From a candidate division FCPU426 bacterium (GTDB lineage: Bacteria; Oederibacteriota; Muellerivitia; Muellerivitales; Muellerivitaceae), in the NCBI GenBank assembly GCA_003152075.1, contig PLZG01000021.1, positions 45,073 to 77,847 on the forward strand: a stretch of DNA of 32,775 nt, given 5' to 3'. Shown here piece after piece: positions 1 through 9,219 of the stretch; positions within the stretch are counted from its first letter, which is position 1; the number at the start of each line of letters is the position of its first letter. A model generated the notes under the pieces. The model did not search any database. It was not told the origin of the DNA and saw only the letters and a program-made list of their open reading frames with translations. The translations under genes were made by a program, and so were the position numbers.

Positions 1-2
1 CA

Positions 3-683
3 GAAGTTCATCCGCTCCTGACCGTTCGTTCAGAGGGTAAGACCGCCTTGATGGTTATCACGGCGGACCGGGGCCTTTGCGGAAGCTTCAATACCAACGT
101 CCTACGGCAAGCCCAGGGATACTTAAGGGAGAATCCGGGTGCGGTCCTGTTGACGGTGGGCAAGAAGGGCCGGGATTTTTTCAAGCGGCGCGGATTCACG
201 ATCCGCCGGGAATGGCTGAGCGTATTCCCCCAAATTCCCTATGAGACGGTTCTGGAAATGAGGGATGAAATCGAGACGCTTTTCACCGCTGAAAAATACA
301 AGTCAATCCTGGTGCTTTTTACGGATTTCAAGAGCGTCATGACCCAGAAAGTGACCCTGGACACCCTGCTGCCCTTGAGGGTGCAGGCCATCCAGGAAGG
401 TGAAAAACTAAGTGCCGGCCCGGCTGGCGACTACGAGTTCGAGCCAACTGTTGAGGCGATTTTGGAAAAGTTGATTTCCCAATACTTGGCCACTCAGATC
501 CACCGCTTCCTTTTGGAGAGCTTTTCCTCCGAGATGGCGGCCAAACGGAATGCCATGGAATCGGCCAGTAAGAACGCCTCGGAAATGATCGGTCGGCTGA
601 CCCTGGAGTTCAACCGGGCCCGCCAGGCCATGATCACCAAGGAACTGGCGGAAATCGTGGGAGGGGCCGCGGCCCTTCAATGA
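3..683 (+). CDS. atpG: ATP synthase F1 gamma subunit (5' end missing)
   Basis: This is the central stalk subunit of F1, which rotates inside the alpha3beta3 hexamer and couples proton flow to ATP synthesis. The reading frame is open to the window edge, so the N-terminal helix lies upstream. The visible start (HPLLTVRSEGKTALMVITADRGLCGSFN) contains the conserved D-R-G-L-C-G-x-F-N gamma signature. The C-terminal helix is also typical: S-E-x-x-A-R/K-x-x-A-M-x-x-A-x-x-N-A, ending in ELAEIVGGAAAL. An internal ATG at position 48 is not the true start, because the signature block begins before it. It is followed by atpD and atpC in the standard order, separated by a 127-bp gap filled with repeats. 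Identification is secure; only the 5' boundary is unknown. Confidence 0.96.
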   Translation, partial: EVHPLLTVRSEGKTALMVITADRGLCGSFNTNVLRQAQGYLRENPGAVLLTVGKKGRDFFKRRGFTIRREWLSVFPQIPYETVLEMRDEIETLFTAEKYKSILVLFTDFKSVMTQKVTLDTLLPLRVQAIQEGEKLSAGPAGDYEFEPTVEAILEKLISQYLATQIHRFLLESFSSEMAAKRNAMESASKNASEMIGRLTLEFNRARQAMITKELAEIVGGAAALQ

Positions 684-690
684 CGGCAAT

Positions 691-2229
<1,539 letters not shown>

Positions 2230-2232
2230 TAA

Positions 2233-2267
2233 GGCAGATGACAGTCGACAGTTCACAGTCGATAGCT
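2233..2267. repeat. Heptamer tract in the atpD-atpC gap
   Basis: Five consecutive 7-base units start four bases after the atpD stop codon. Two of them are GACAGTC (2240-2246) and GACAGTT (2247-2253); the unit CACAGTC (2254-2260) differs from GACAGTC by one base. The 7-base period is the same as in the atpG-atpD gap but the unit sequence differs. The tract lies upstream of the true atpC start and is probably transcribed within the atp mRNA. Confidence 0.65.
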
Positions 2268-2285
2268 AAGCATTTGGAAAAGGCC

Positions 2286-2705
2286 ATGTCGAATACATTC
2301 CAATTTCAAGTTGTCGCCCCGGACAAGCCCGCGCTCGCGGAGGAAGCCACCTTGGTGGTTCTTCCGGGCGAGATGGGTGAATTTGGCGTGATGGCCCAGC
2401 ACATGGCTTTTATCTCCACCCTGAAGCCGGGAACTTTACGTATCGTGAAGGACCAAAGCCGGGAGCTTTATTTCGTGGCGGGGGGCTTCGCCGAGGTCAA
2501 TCAGAAGTCCGTCATCGTCCTGGCCGAGGATTACGAGAAGGCCGAGGAGATCGACGCGGAGGCCGCCCAAAAGGCCAAAAGCCACGCCCAAGAACAGCTG
2601 GCCGAGAAAAAAGAAGGGGTCGATTTAGAGCCCATTCGACATGCCCTGGCCCGCGCCGAGGCCCGTTTAAAAACCGTGGAAGAAGCCAAGTCCCTCAGAA
2701 AGTAA
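2286..2705 (+). CDS. atpC: ATP synthase F1 epsilon subunit
   Basis: This is the regulatory epsilon subunit at the foot of the F1 central stalk. It joins gamma to the c-ring and can inhibit ATP hydrolysis. The ATG at 2286 gives 139 aa starting MSNTFQFQVVAPDK, which matches the family N-terminus. An upstream in-frame ATG at 2238 would add 16 residues translated from the heptamer repeat, so it was rejected. The N-terminal beta-sandwich contains the typical VLPGEMGEFGVMAQHMAFISTLKPG and the FVAGGFAEV block. The C-terminal two-helix hairpin (about residues 88-139) is charged and Ala/Lys/Glu-rich, as expected. This is the last gene of the atp operon in the window. Confidence 0.95.
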   Translation: MSNTFQFQVVAPDKPALAEEATLVVLPGEMGEFGVMAQHMAFISTLKPGTLRIVKDQSRELYFVAGGFAEVNQKSVIVLAEDYEKAEEIDAEAAQKAKSHAQEQLAEKKEGVDLEPIRHALARAEARLKTVEEAKSLRK

Positions 2706-2733
2706 TTTTAAATTTCTTCCCTGTGGAGTTACC

Positions 2734-3063
2734 GTGAGCTCCGATAGTCCCAACCCCGTTTTTCACGCAATCCTCGATGAATGCTCTCTTGCCGATAACA
2801 CGATGGAAATCGTTGAGCTTCAAGGTGAGAAAATCGCGGTTATCAAACGCCTTGGAAAGATTTACGCTCTCGACAATAACTGTCCCCATTTGGGCGGGTC
2901 CTTGGGGCGGGGAACTCTCAAGGATAATTGCGTGATTTGTCCTCTCCACCATTGGACCTTTGACCTTTCGACTGGGAAATGCGTGAATGGTGTCCCGGAT
3001 GAAAAGGTCGCTACTTACGAAACAAAAGTCGAAAATGGGAAAATCATGCTGAAATTAAGCTGA
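2734..3063 (+). CDS. Rieske [2Fe-2S] ferredoxin-like protein (first copy)
   Basis: A small soluble Rieske-type iron-sulfur protein of 109 aa. The cluster ligands are C50-x-H52 (in CPHLGGSL) and C69-x-x-H72 (in CPLHHWTFD), with the usual 16-residue spacing and a following Gly-rich loop. It resembles the stand-alone Rieske ferredoxins of ring-hydroxylating dioxygenases and the NirD-like small subunits. No partner oxygenase or reductase lies nearby, so the electron-transfer partner is unknown. The start is a GTG, preceded by GGAG about six bases upstream. It lies 28 bp after atpC and could be cotranscribed with it. A second Rieske protein of almost the same size is encoded at 27866-28183. Confidence 0.88.
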   Translation: MSSDSPNPVFHAILDECSLADNTMEIVELQGEKIAVIKRLGKIYALDNNCPHLGGSLGRGTLKDNCVICPLHHWTFDLSTGKCVNGVPDEKVATYETKVENGKIMLKLS

Positions 3064-3074
3064 AAAGCTACGTC

Positions 3075-3104
3075 TTGTTTTAGGACCTTTCCTGAAGATA
3101 AAAT
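3075..3104 (+). promoter_or_regulatory. Weak candidate sigma70 promoter upstream of acpS
   Basis: TTGTTT at 3075-3080 and TAAAAT at 3099-3104 are separated by 18 bases, in the 74-bp gap before acpS. The -10 matches 5 of 6 consensus bases but the -35 only 3 of 6. It is plausible as the start of the acpS transcript but weak. Confidence 0.28.
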
Positions 3105-3137
3105 GATTCCGGTATATTCGTAAGCGAGGGTGTGGAC

Positions 3138-3536
3138 ATGATCGTGGGCCTGGGTGTGGATTTAATTGAAATTGAACGGGTGAAGCAGGCGCATCTCAAG
3201 CATGGGAAGCGTTTTATCGACCGCCTTTTTACCCCCGCCGAAGCCAAGTATTGCCTCAGGAAAAAAGACCCCTATCCATCCCTCGCCGGGCGTTTCGCCG
3301 CCAAGGAAGCCGTCATCAAGGCATTCAGCCATGGTTTCGGCGGTCGCTGGAAATGGACCCACATTGAGGTGGTCCGGGAATTGAGCGGCAAGCCCAGTTT
3401 GAAGTTCACCGGAATCATGGAAAAGCTCCGCGTCCAGCGCAAGATCAAGCATGTCCACCTGACTATCGCCCATAGCAAGCGGGACGCCACTGCCACCGTG
3501 ATTTTCGAATCCTCACCTGCCAGGAAAGAAAAATGA
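3138..3536 (+). CDS. acpS: Holo-[acyl-carrier-protein] synthase
   Basis: Transfers the 4'-phosphopantetheine group from coenzyme A to the serine of acyl carrier protein, activating it for fatty acid synthesis. With the ATG at 3138 the protein is 132 aa and begins MIVGLGVDLIEIERV, the family N-terminus. The Mg2+-binding D8 and E57 (in GRFAAKEAVIKAF) are present. The GTG at 3132 would add two residues but would leave only one base between it and the GAGGG ribosome binding site, while the ATG has a normal seven-base spacing. The stop overlaps the next start in an ATGA (3533-3536), so acpS and the downstream membrane protein are translationally coupled. acpS near nnr is a common bacterial arrangement. 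Confidence 0.95.
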   Translation: MIVGLGVDLIEIERVKQAHLKHGKRFIDRLFTPAEAKYCLRKKDPYPSLAGRFAAKEAVIKAFSHGFGGRWKWTHIEVVRELSGKPSLKFTGIMEKLRVQRKIKHVHLTIAHSKRDATATVIFESSPARKEK

Positions 3537-5035
3537 TAAGCCAAAGAGTCTTCCGGGAAAAACCCGTCAGCGAAAAACAATGGTTTTGGTTTTTGGTTTT
3601 TATGGGATTGATAACCCGGTTTCCGTTGCTGAAGGTATTCGCCGCCGAAACGACCGATGGGGTTTTTTGTCAGACCTATTTCACGACAGGTTGGTCCCAA
3701 ACCCATCATTTTGGAATCCTCCCCGGATTTCCTTTGTTGTTGAGGTTGGGTCAAATGGCGGGCCTGCCCATCGGGCTCTGGGGGAGGTTTCTCACGGCTA
3801 CGGCCGGATTGCTTTTTTTGATCCCCCTCTGGAAATTCTCGCGTCGGTGGTTGTCCGTCGACATGACCGGAATTATCTGTTTGATGGCCCTCTTTTCTCC
3901 CCTCCTGTGGCAATGGTCCCTGAGGATAACCATGGACACGCTTTTCCTCCTTCTTTTCTGGTGGTGCCTGGAACGTCTCACGGCGGTTTTTGTCGACAAA
4001 AGCGAACCCGCCTGGATTCAAGGTTGCCTGGCCGGCGCGATGGCCGCCTCTGTGCGGCCAGAAGGATTCATCTTATTTCCGTGGATCTGGTACTTGGGTG
4101 AGAAAACATTCGTGAAAGGCCGCTGGAAAAGAAGGGATATTCTTTTGCTTGCTTGGTTAACCCCGGTTTATTTCATCAAAGATCGTTTCCTGGACATCCT
4201 TTTCGCCTATCGGGAAGGAGCGGGAATGACCGGGGGCGCGAGCCAGGTTCAGCTTCCGTTCCTAAATTTTATCGACCATCTCTATGTTTATTTATCCCAA
4301 CCACTCTATGTTTTCACACCTTTGGTTTATTGGTTCTCGGTATTGGGTTTGGCTAAAATGTGCCGACGGAATGACCCGGTGGGATCGGCTTTTAAGCAAA
4401 TCACGATCCAAGTTTATATCCTGGTACTTCTTTCCCGGCTCATCCCTACCATTTACCAGGATCGCCATATGCTTCCTTTTTTGCCCCTGTTGCTGGTGGC
4501 CGCCGGTTATCACCTGGAAACCTTTTTTGCAAGCTTGGACAAGGGAAAGAACCCCATCTTCTTGATGTTTTGGAAAAATGGGCTGATTACCTTTTGTATC
4601 GCCTGGCTCGCTTTATTCTCGGCGGCTTCTTTGATCAGTCAAAAGGATTCCTTTGGTGACATCAAACGCTCTTCTGAATTTTTGACAGGATTGCCCGAAA
4701 ACGCGGTGATCTATTCGGACGAAGTGCCTAAGACCCAGTATTGGTCTGGCCGAAAAGTAATGCTGATGCCTTACTTGGCCGAAAATACACAGTTTGTTCC
4801 CCGGCCCGATGACTATATCGTGCTCCACAGTTTTTACATACCAAGGATCGGGTACGTGGAACGTAATTTAATGGGAAAATACGGCGCGGAGATGATCCGT
4901 GACGACCAAAGCATGGTGGTGCCCTTGTTGACTGATGTTATGGAAGACCCCAATCTGCAAAACCGGACCGCCTCGACCGCTTTCCGTTTCGCACCTCAAT
5001 TTTTCAAAAGCCGGGTTTACCACATCCCGCGATAA
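3533..5035 (+). CDS. GT39/ArnT-like polytopic membrane glycosyltransferase
   Basis: An integral membrane protein of 500 aa with about ten hydrophobic segments, resembling the GT-C fold families (PMT/ArnT, glycosyltransferase family 39). These use polyprenyl-phosphate sugars as donors on the outer face of the inner membrane. Supporting features are an acidic residue in the first periplasmic loop (ETTDGVF, residues 39-45), the block RITMDTLFLLLFWW at about 142-155 and the A-x-x-R-P-E-G motif near 180. The C-terminal part after about residue 390 is soluble (EFLTGLPENAVIYSDE), as in many GT39 proteins. It starts inside the acpS stop codon. The acceptor is unknown; no carrier-lipid genes are adjacent. 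Confidence 0.72.
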   Translation: MISQRVFREKPVSEKQWFWFLVFMGLITRFPLLKVFAAETTDGVFCQTYFTTGWSQTHHFGILPGFPLLLRLGQMAGLPIGLWGRFLTATAGLLFLIPLWKFSRRWLSVDMTGIICLMALFSPLLWQWSLRITMDTLFLLLFWWCLERLTAVFVDKSEPAWIQGCLAGAMAASVRPEGFILFPWIWYLGEKTFVKGRWKRRDILLLAWLTPVYFIKDRFLDILFAYREGAGMTGGASQVQLPFLNFIDHLYVYLSQPLYVFTPLVYWFSVLGLAKMCRRNDPVGSAFKQITIQVYILVLLSRLIPTIYQDRHMLPFLPLLLVAAGYHLETFFASLDKGKNPIFLMFWKNGLITFCIAWLALFSAASLISQKDSFGDIKRSSEFLTGLPENAVIYSDEVPKTQYWSGRKVMLMPYLAENTQFVPRPDDYIVLHSFYIPRIGYVERNLMGKYGAEMIRDDQSMVVPLLTDVMEDPNLQNRTASTAFRFAPQFFKSRVYHIPR

Positions 5036-5052
5036 GCGCGAGAGGAGAATTC

Positions 5053-6705
5053 ATGAAACTAGTCATGTCTCAAGATATGAAAAAAATCGATGAGATGGCC
5101 GTCAATGCCCACGGGTTAAGTCTCGAAAAATTGATGGAGGCCGCAGGGGAAGCGGTGGCTCAAGCCGTGGAGGAGCGGGACGGAAACCTTTCCAAGAAAA
5201 CCATCGCCGTGCTTTGCGGCAAAGGACACAACGGGGGGGACGGGCTGGTGGCCGCCCGATTTTTGAAGGATAAAAAAGCCAGCGTGGTGGCGGTGGCGGT
5301 GGGGGAACCCGAAAACCTGGCCGAGGAAACCTTGAAACAATTCCTCAAAACCAAAGCCGCCAAGGTGCCGATTCTGGTGCTGGCCAACTCGGACGGACTG
5401 AAATCCATCCAAGTCGCTTTAGATGAATGTGATCTTATCGTGGACGCTCTCCTGGGAACGGGTCTTTCCCGTCCTCCGGATGGTTTATATCGCGAATTAA
5501 TCCGAATGGCCAAAAACCTTGGTAAACCCGTCGTGGCGGTGGACATCCCCTCCGGCATGTCGGCGGATTCGGGAAGCCCGCTGGGGGAAGTCCTGCCCGC
5601 TCAAATGACGGTCACATTTGGACTTCCCAAACTAGGTTTTTACTCTCCAGTGGGGTCTTCCTTAACGGGGACCGTGAAAATAGCCCCCATCGGATTTCCC
5701 GAGGAGCTTTTAAACGCTTCCTTCATCAAACAAGAGATTTCGGACGCGGCTATGGTTCAGAAATTCATGCCGAAGTACGATGAGAATACTCACAAGGGGA
5801 CCCGGGGTCGGGTTTTGATCGTGGCCGGTGCCACGGGGTTGACAGGAGCGGCCACTCTTTGCGCTTACGGGGCCCAACGGATTGGCGCGGGCTTGGTAAC
5901 GGTTGCTTGTCCCGAGAGTTTGAACTCGATTTTAGAAGTTAAACTGACCGAACCCATGACAGCCCCTGTTCCCGAAGTGGAAGGAGGATTTCTATCCCTG
6001 CGGGCCACGGGGAGAATTCTCAATTTAGCAACCAACGTGAACGCAGCCATCATCGGGCCGGGGATCGGGCGTCACCGGGAAACGGGGCAATTGTTGCGGG
6101 ACCTCTTGACCAAACTTACCGTTCCTATGGTAGTGGACGCGGACGCCCTCAACCTGTTGGGGGGGCAATTGGATATTTTCAGGGCCGCGAAGGCGCCAGT
6201 GGTGATAACGCCTCACCCGGGGGAAGCGGCATGGCTTTTAAAAACGACGATAAACGAGGTGGAACAAAACCGCGTTAAAGTTGCGCAGCAAATAGCCGAG
6301 GGCTATAATGTGACAGTTGTTTTAAAAGGACGTTTCACCGTTATTGCCAATCCTCAGGGAGAAATTCGAATTAATCCTACTGGAAACCGGGCTTTGGCCA
6401 CCGCCGGCACGGGGGATGTTTTGTCCGGGATCATTGGCGGACTCATTGCGCAGCGCCTGTCAACGTTTGAGGCGGCTACCGCGGGATGTTACCTGCACGG
6501 ACTTGCTGGTGAGAGGGCGGGCCGCCGATTTGGCCTTGATGGAGTTATGGCCGGAGATTTGTTGCCCATTCTGCCACGATTGTTAAGACGGTTGAAAGAA
6601 AGTCAGCGGGAGCCCCTATGGCCGTCGCAACTGAACTCCAAAACCAATGGGACGCGTTCCTCAAGCTCCTCCAAGTCCGGGAGCCGCGCCTCTTCGACCA
6701 CTTAA
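5053..6705 (+). CDS. nnr: Bifunctional NAD(P)H-hydrate epimerase / ADP-dependent NAD(P)H-hydrate dehydratase
   Basis: Repairs damaged hydrated NAD(P)H. The N-terminal YjeF domain (about 1-215) interconverts the R and S epimers, and the C-terminal kinase-like domain (about 225-515) dehydrates the S form. Motifs seen are GKGHNGGDGLVAARFL in the N-domain, then GTRGRVLIVAGA, GPGIG, VVDADALNLL, ITPHPGEAAWLL and GTGDVLSGIIGG in the C-domain. The ATG follows AGAGGAGAATTC, a good ribosome binding site. The family normally ends soon after the residues near 6600. Here the frame runs on for about 30 Ser/Arg/Thr-rich residues that overlap the start of the next gene (6618) by 88 nt. That tail looks like out-of-frame translation of the next gene, so the functional C-terminus may be shorter. 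Confidence 0.95.
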   Translation: MKLVMSQDMKKIDEMAVNAHGLSLEKLMEAAGEAVAQAVEERDGNLSKKTIAVLCGKGHNGGDGLVAARFLKDKKASVVAVAVGEPENLAEETLKQFLKTKAAKVPILVLANSDGLKSIQVALDECDLIVDALLGTGLSRPPDGLYRELIRMAKNLGKPVVAVDIPSGMSADSGSPLGEVLPAQMTVTFGLPKLGFYSPVGSSLTGTVKIAPIGFPEELLNASFIKQEISDAAMVQKFMPKYDENTHKGTRGRVLIVAGATGLTGAATLCAYGAQRIGAGLVTVACPESLNSILEVKLTEPMTAPVPEVEGGFLSLRATGRILNLATNVNAAIIGPGIGRHRETGQLLRDLLTKLTVPMVVDADALNLLGGQLDIFRAAKAPVVITPHPGEAAWLLKTTINEVEQNRVKVAQQIAEGYNVTVVLKGRFTVIANPQGEIRINPTGNRALATAGTGDVLSGIIGGLIAQRLSTFEAATAGCYLHGLAGERAGRRFGLDGVMAGDLLPILPRLLRRLKESQREPLWPSQLNSKTNGTRSSSSSKSGSRASSTT

Positions 6706-7292
6706 AAACCGCCCGCGCCAAGGAGTCGACCAAACACAATATCGTTGTTTACGCCCAAACACCCGATGATTTGAAAGAAATGGAAGTGGGGCTCAAGGTT
6801 TATCATGATAAAATAATCGAGTTTATGCCCATGATTTTTGGGGACGCCAAGGGCGTTAAGACGGAATTGGCTTCGGAGGAGGATTGGCAGGAAGTGACGC
6901 CCAAGGGCGCTCCCCCGGCCGCCGCTCCCATCCCAACCTCGCCCCTTCTTAACATGTCGACGGATCAAAACGAGTTGTTAAAGGTTCTCGAATCTTCCAT
7001 CCGGCAAAAGGTGGAAACCGAGATTAGGGCAACGATTCAAGCGGAGGCGGCCAGCCCTGAAAACCAAAACCAGGTTTTTCAGAAAATAAAGGAAGATTAC
7101 GAACAAGAAGAGGGAAATCGGCGATTGGCCGTGCGCATGACCCAAATTGCTGAGGGGGACAAAATTCTCACCCAACTGGTCATGGCCTGGCAGCAAGCGA
7201 AACAAAACGGGGACGGCGGGTCGCAGTGGAACGAGGTCAAGCAGCGTTTGCTGGAGCTTTTGGACGCGACGGTCCAATTGACCCAATCTTAA
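6618..7292 (+). CDS. Unknown protein; N-terminal half resembles a DnaX (tau) C-terminal domain
   Basis: A soluble 224-aa protein with no certain family. The first ~90 residues read W-x-x-F-L-K-L-L-Q-x-x-x-P-x-L-x-x-x-L-x-x-A, followed by a hydrophobic strand (NIVVYAQ) and a helix. This is the pattern of the C-terminal domain of DNA polymerase III gamma/tau subunits. The match is pattern-level inference only. A Pro/Ala linker (about 95-110) leads to a helical, Glu/Gln-rich C-terminal half. The ATG at 6618 has GGGAG five bases upstream, which supports this start despite the 88-nt overlap with nnr. There are no AAA+ motifs, so it is not a clamp loader itself. Confidence 0.7.
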   Translation: MAVATELQNQWDAFLKLLQVREPRLFDHLKTARAKESTKHNIVVYAQTPDDLKEMEVGLKVYHDKIIEFMPMIFGDAKGVKTELASEEDWQEVTPKGAPPAAAPIPTSPLLNMSTDQNELLKVLESSIRQKVETEIRATIQAEAASPENQNQVFQKIKEDYEQEEGNRRLAVRMTQIAEGDKILTQLVMAWQQAKQNGDGGSQWNEVKQRLLELLDATVQLTQS

Positions 7293-7314
7293 CCCAATCA
7301 GAAAGGAAGAGAAA

Positions 7315-7908
7315 ATGAGCTATCACACGATGGGGTCGGCCTTAGGGTTTATCCTATTATCCTTCTTGACCTGGTCCGTCACTTTCGCGGTACTAGTGTT
7401 CGGGGTAATGCTGCGGCGGAAAATCCTTTTATGGGATGACCAATGGAAAGAAACCGTTGAGCAAAGCGGTTTATCCCTCAGCGAGTTCGCCGAGGATCTG
7501 GAAAGAACTTACGAAAAAATCCGTGAGACTTTCCGCTTGTTGGGCTTCTTTTTATTATTGATCGTCGTCATGATGGGTTTTGTGGCTTATTTGGGCTTGA
7601 TTGAAAAGCCCATCCTAGGGTATCCCCAAGTCATGAGCAGCCTTTGGCTATTATCCCTTGTTGCCCTGTCCGTCATCCTGCCAGCCTTTGTAAATTTTGC
7701 GGTCGGGGCCTATTTTACCGAAACCATGTTGTTGAAAGCCAACGCCTTTGTTTTCAGGGATGCCAGGGAGGATGCCCGGGAAAAGAAAGCCAAAATGAAG
7801 ATGATGGAGAAAGCCAGGGAGATTAAGGCCCAGCGTGAAGCCACCCGTGCGGCCGCCCGGACCGCACCCACACCCGAGCCCGAAGCCGCCCCCGCGGGGA
7901 AAAAATAG
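7315..7908 (+). CDS. Unknown membrane protein with charged C-terminal tail
   Basis: I do not recognise the family. The 197-aa protein has a hydrophobic segment near residues 9-33, a cytoplasmic-looking acidic helix (about 40-72), then two more membrane segments (about 74-96 and 105-132). The last 60 residues are a Lys/Arg/Glu/Ala-rich helix, likely a coiled coil, ending in a low-complexity Ala/Pro/Glu tail. It follows gene 6618 by 22 bp with a good AAGGAAGAG ribosome binding site, so the two are probably cotranscribed. No enzymatic motif is visible. Confidence 0.7.
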   Translation: MSYHTMGSALGFILLSFLTWSVTFAVLVFGVMLRRKILLWDDQWKETVEQSGLSLSEFAEDLERTYEKIRETFRLLGFFLLLIVVMMGFVAYLGLIEKPILGYPQVMSSLWLLSLVALSVILPAFVNFAVGAYFTETMLLKANAFVFRDAREDAREKKAKMKMMEKAREIKAQREATRAAARTAPTPEPEAAPAGKK

Positions 7909-7989
7909 CTTCCATTTCATAATGGATATGTTTTTCACTCTTGGGCTCAACTTAAGTTTTTCATTTCACTCCTAAACCCAGGAAAAATC

Positions 7990-8343
7990 ATGCGATTATT
8001 TTTAATGGTTGGTTTGACTTTAGGGTTTGTCGGCTGCGCCACTTTGGGAATCAAGGATTCCAATTTGGCCTTGCAGATAACCCCCCAGCCTGTTTTGAGG
8101 GGACAGCCAGCCCTGGCAAAAATCAACGCGCCCATGGATGCGAACAGTGTCGTCGGAACGGTGCAAGTCTTCGGGAGTCCCCAACTCATCTTCCGTAAGA
8201 ATTCAGAAAAAGGAATTTGGTATTTCTCTGGCGTCATTCCCTTTTCACCTTGGGTGAAACCGGGGGCTTACCAGGTTAGGGTGATCGCCCATTTATCCAA
8301 GGGGCAACCCCATTACACGGAAATGAGAGTTGAGCTTAAATGA
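7990..8343 (+). CDS. Small predicted lipoprotein
   Basis: A 117-aa protein with a short hydrophobic signal peptide and a lipobox-like F-V-G-C at residues 13-16, so it is probably a lipoprotein whose mature part starts at Cys16. The rest has alternating beta-strand character and resembles a single immunoglobulin-like domain (TPQPVLRGQPALAKI ... WVKPGAYQVRVIAHL). No family was recognised. Its stop codon overlaps the start of the GT2 gene in an ATGA (8340-8343), which implies translational coupling and a role with the following envelope genes. Confidence 0.72.
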   Translation: MRLFLMVGLTLGFVGCATLGIKDSNLALQITPQPVLRGQPALAKINAPMDANSVVGTVQVFGSPQLIFRKNSEKGIWYFSGVIPFSPWVKPGAYQVRVIAHLSKGQPHYTEMRVELK

Positions 8344-9215
8344 AAATCCATGAGCCGGTTTCTGTCCTGATTCCCGCCTACAATGAGGAAAAAGCTGTTG
8401 GCCCTGTGGTGAAACAGGTTAGCCAAGTGTTGCGCGCGGCGAAAATTCAGCATCAAATATTCGTGGTGGATGATGGAAGCAAAGACCAAACCGCCCTGAA
8501 AGCCCGCCAGGCGGGAGCGCAGGTTATTTCCATGGGGGAAAACAGGGGATATGGGGCCTCCCTCAAAGCCGGGATGAGACAGGCCAAGTTTAATCTGATT
8601 GCTATCCTGGACGCGGATGGAACCTATTCCCCCGAGGAGTTGCCAATACTCATTGAACTTGTTCAGGACGCGGATATGGTGGTGGGAGCCCGGGTCAAGC
8701 CCAACGCGGCCATCCCCTTGCTCAGGCGGTTCCCCAAGTGGCTTTTGGGGAAATGGGCCAACTACCTTGCGGACCGGAAAATTCCTGATTTGAACTCGGG
8801 CTTGCGTGTTTTCCGGAAAAATATCGCGGCCCGCTATGAGGGCCTTTTTCCCAACGGATTTTCCTTCACCACGACCATCACCTTGGCCCTGGAATGCCAT
8901 GGGTATATTGTCAAATATCATCCTATTTCTTACGCCCGGAGGATCGGAAACTCCAAGATCAGGCCCATTCAGGACACCATCAACTTCTTCTCGCTGGTTT
9001 TAAGGATTGTTATGTATTTCAAGCCTTTGAAGATTTTTATCCCCTTAAGCGGTATCATATTTATGAGTGGATTGGCCTTGGGAATGACCACCTGGTTTTA
9101 CGGCCTGCCGTTCAATAGCACCACTTTATTTCTCCTGGTCGCCAGCCTCCAAATTGCCCTCTGGATTGCCATCACTGGACTTTTAGCTGACTTGCTCGTC
9201 AAAAGAGGAAGGTAA
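8340..9215 (+). CDS. Family 2 glycosyltransferase (dolichol-phosphate mannosyltransferase-like)
   Basis: Transfers a sugar from a nucleotide donor to a lipid carrier on the cytoplasmic face of the membrane. The GT-A domain has VLIPAYNEEKAV (about 8-20), VVDDGSKDQT (42-51), ENRGYGASLKAGM (66-78) and the DADGTYSPEEL metal-binding block (about 90-100). The LNSGLRVF and SFTTTITLALE blocks are typical of DPM1-like enzymes. Two transmembrane segments occupy the C-terminus (about 232-252 and 260-285). This is the small-membrane-anchored layout seen in polyprenyl-phosphate sugar synthases. Such an enzyme could supply donor to the GT39-like proteins elsewhere in the window; that link is inference. It overlaps the lipoprotein gene by 4 bp. 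Confidence 0.9.
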   Translation: MKIHEPVSVLIPAYNEEKAVGPVVKQVSQVLRAAKIQHQIFVVDDGSKDQTALKARQAGAQVISMGENRGYGASLKAGMRQAKFNLIAILDADGTYSPEELPILIELVQDADMVVGARVKPNAAIPLLRRFPKWLLGKWANYLADRKIPDLNSGLRVFRKNIAARYEGLFPNGFSFTTTITLALECHGYIVKYHPISYARRIGNSKIRPIQDTINFFSLVLRIVMYFKPLKIFIPLSGIIFMSGLALGMTTWFYGLPFNSTTLFLLVASLQIALWIAITGLLADLLVKRGR

Positions 9216-9219
9216 TTCC

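Noticed and set aside
3272-4021. A long antisense ORF (249 aa) over acpS and the GT39-like gene
   Set aside because: It has no recognisable domain, no ribosome binding site and low-complexity Arg/Glu/Pro composition; the plus-strand genes have clear family motifs.
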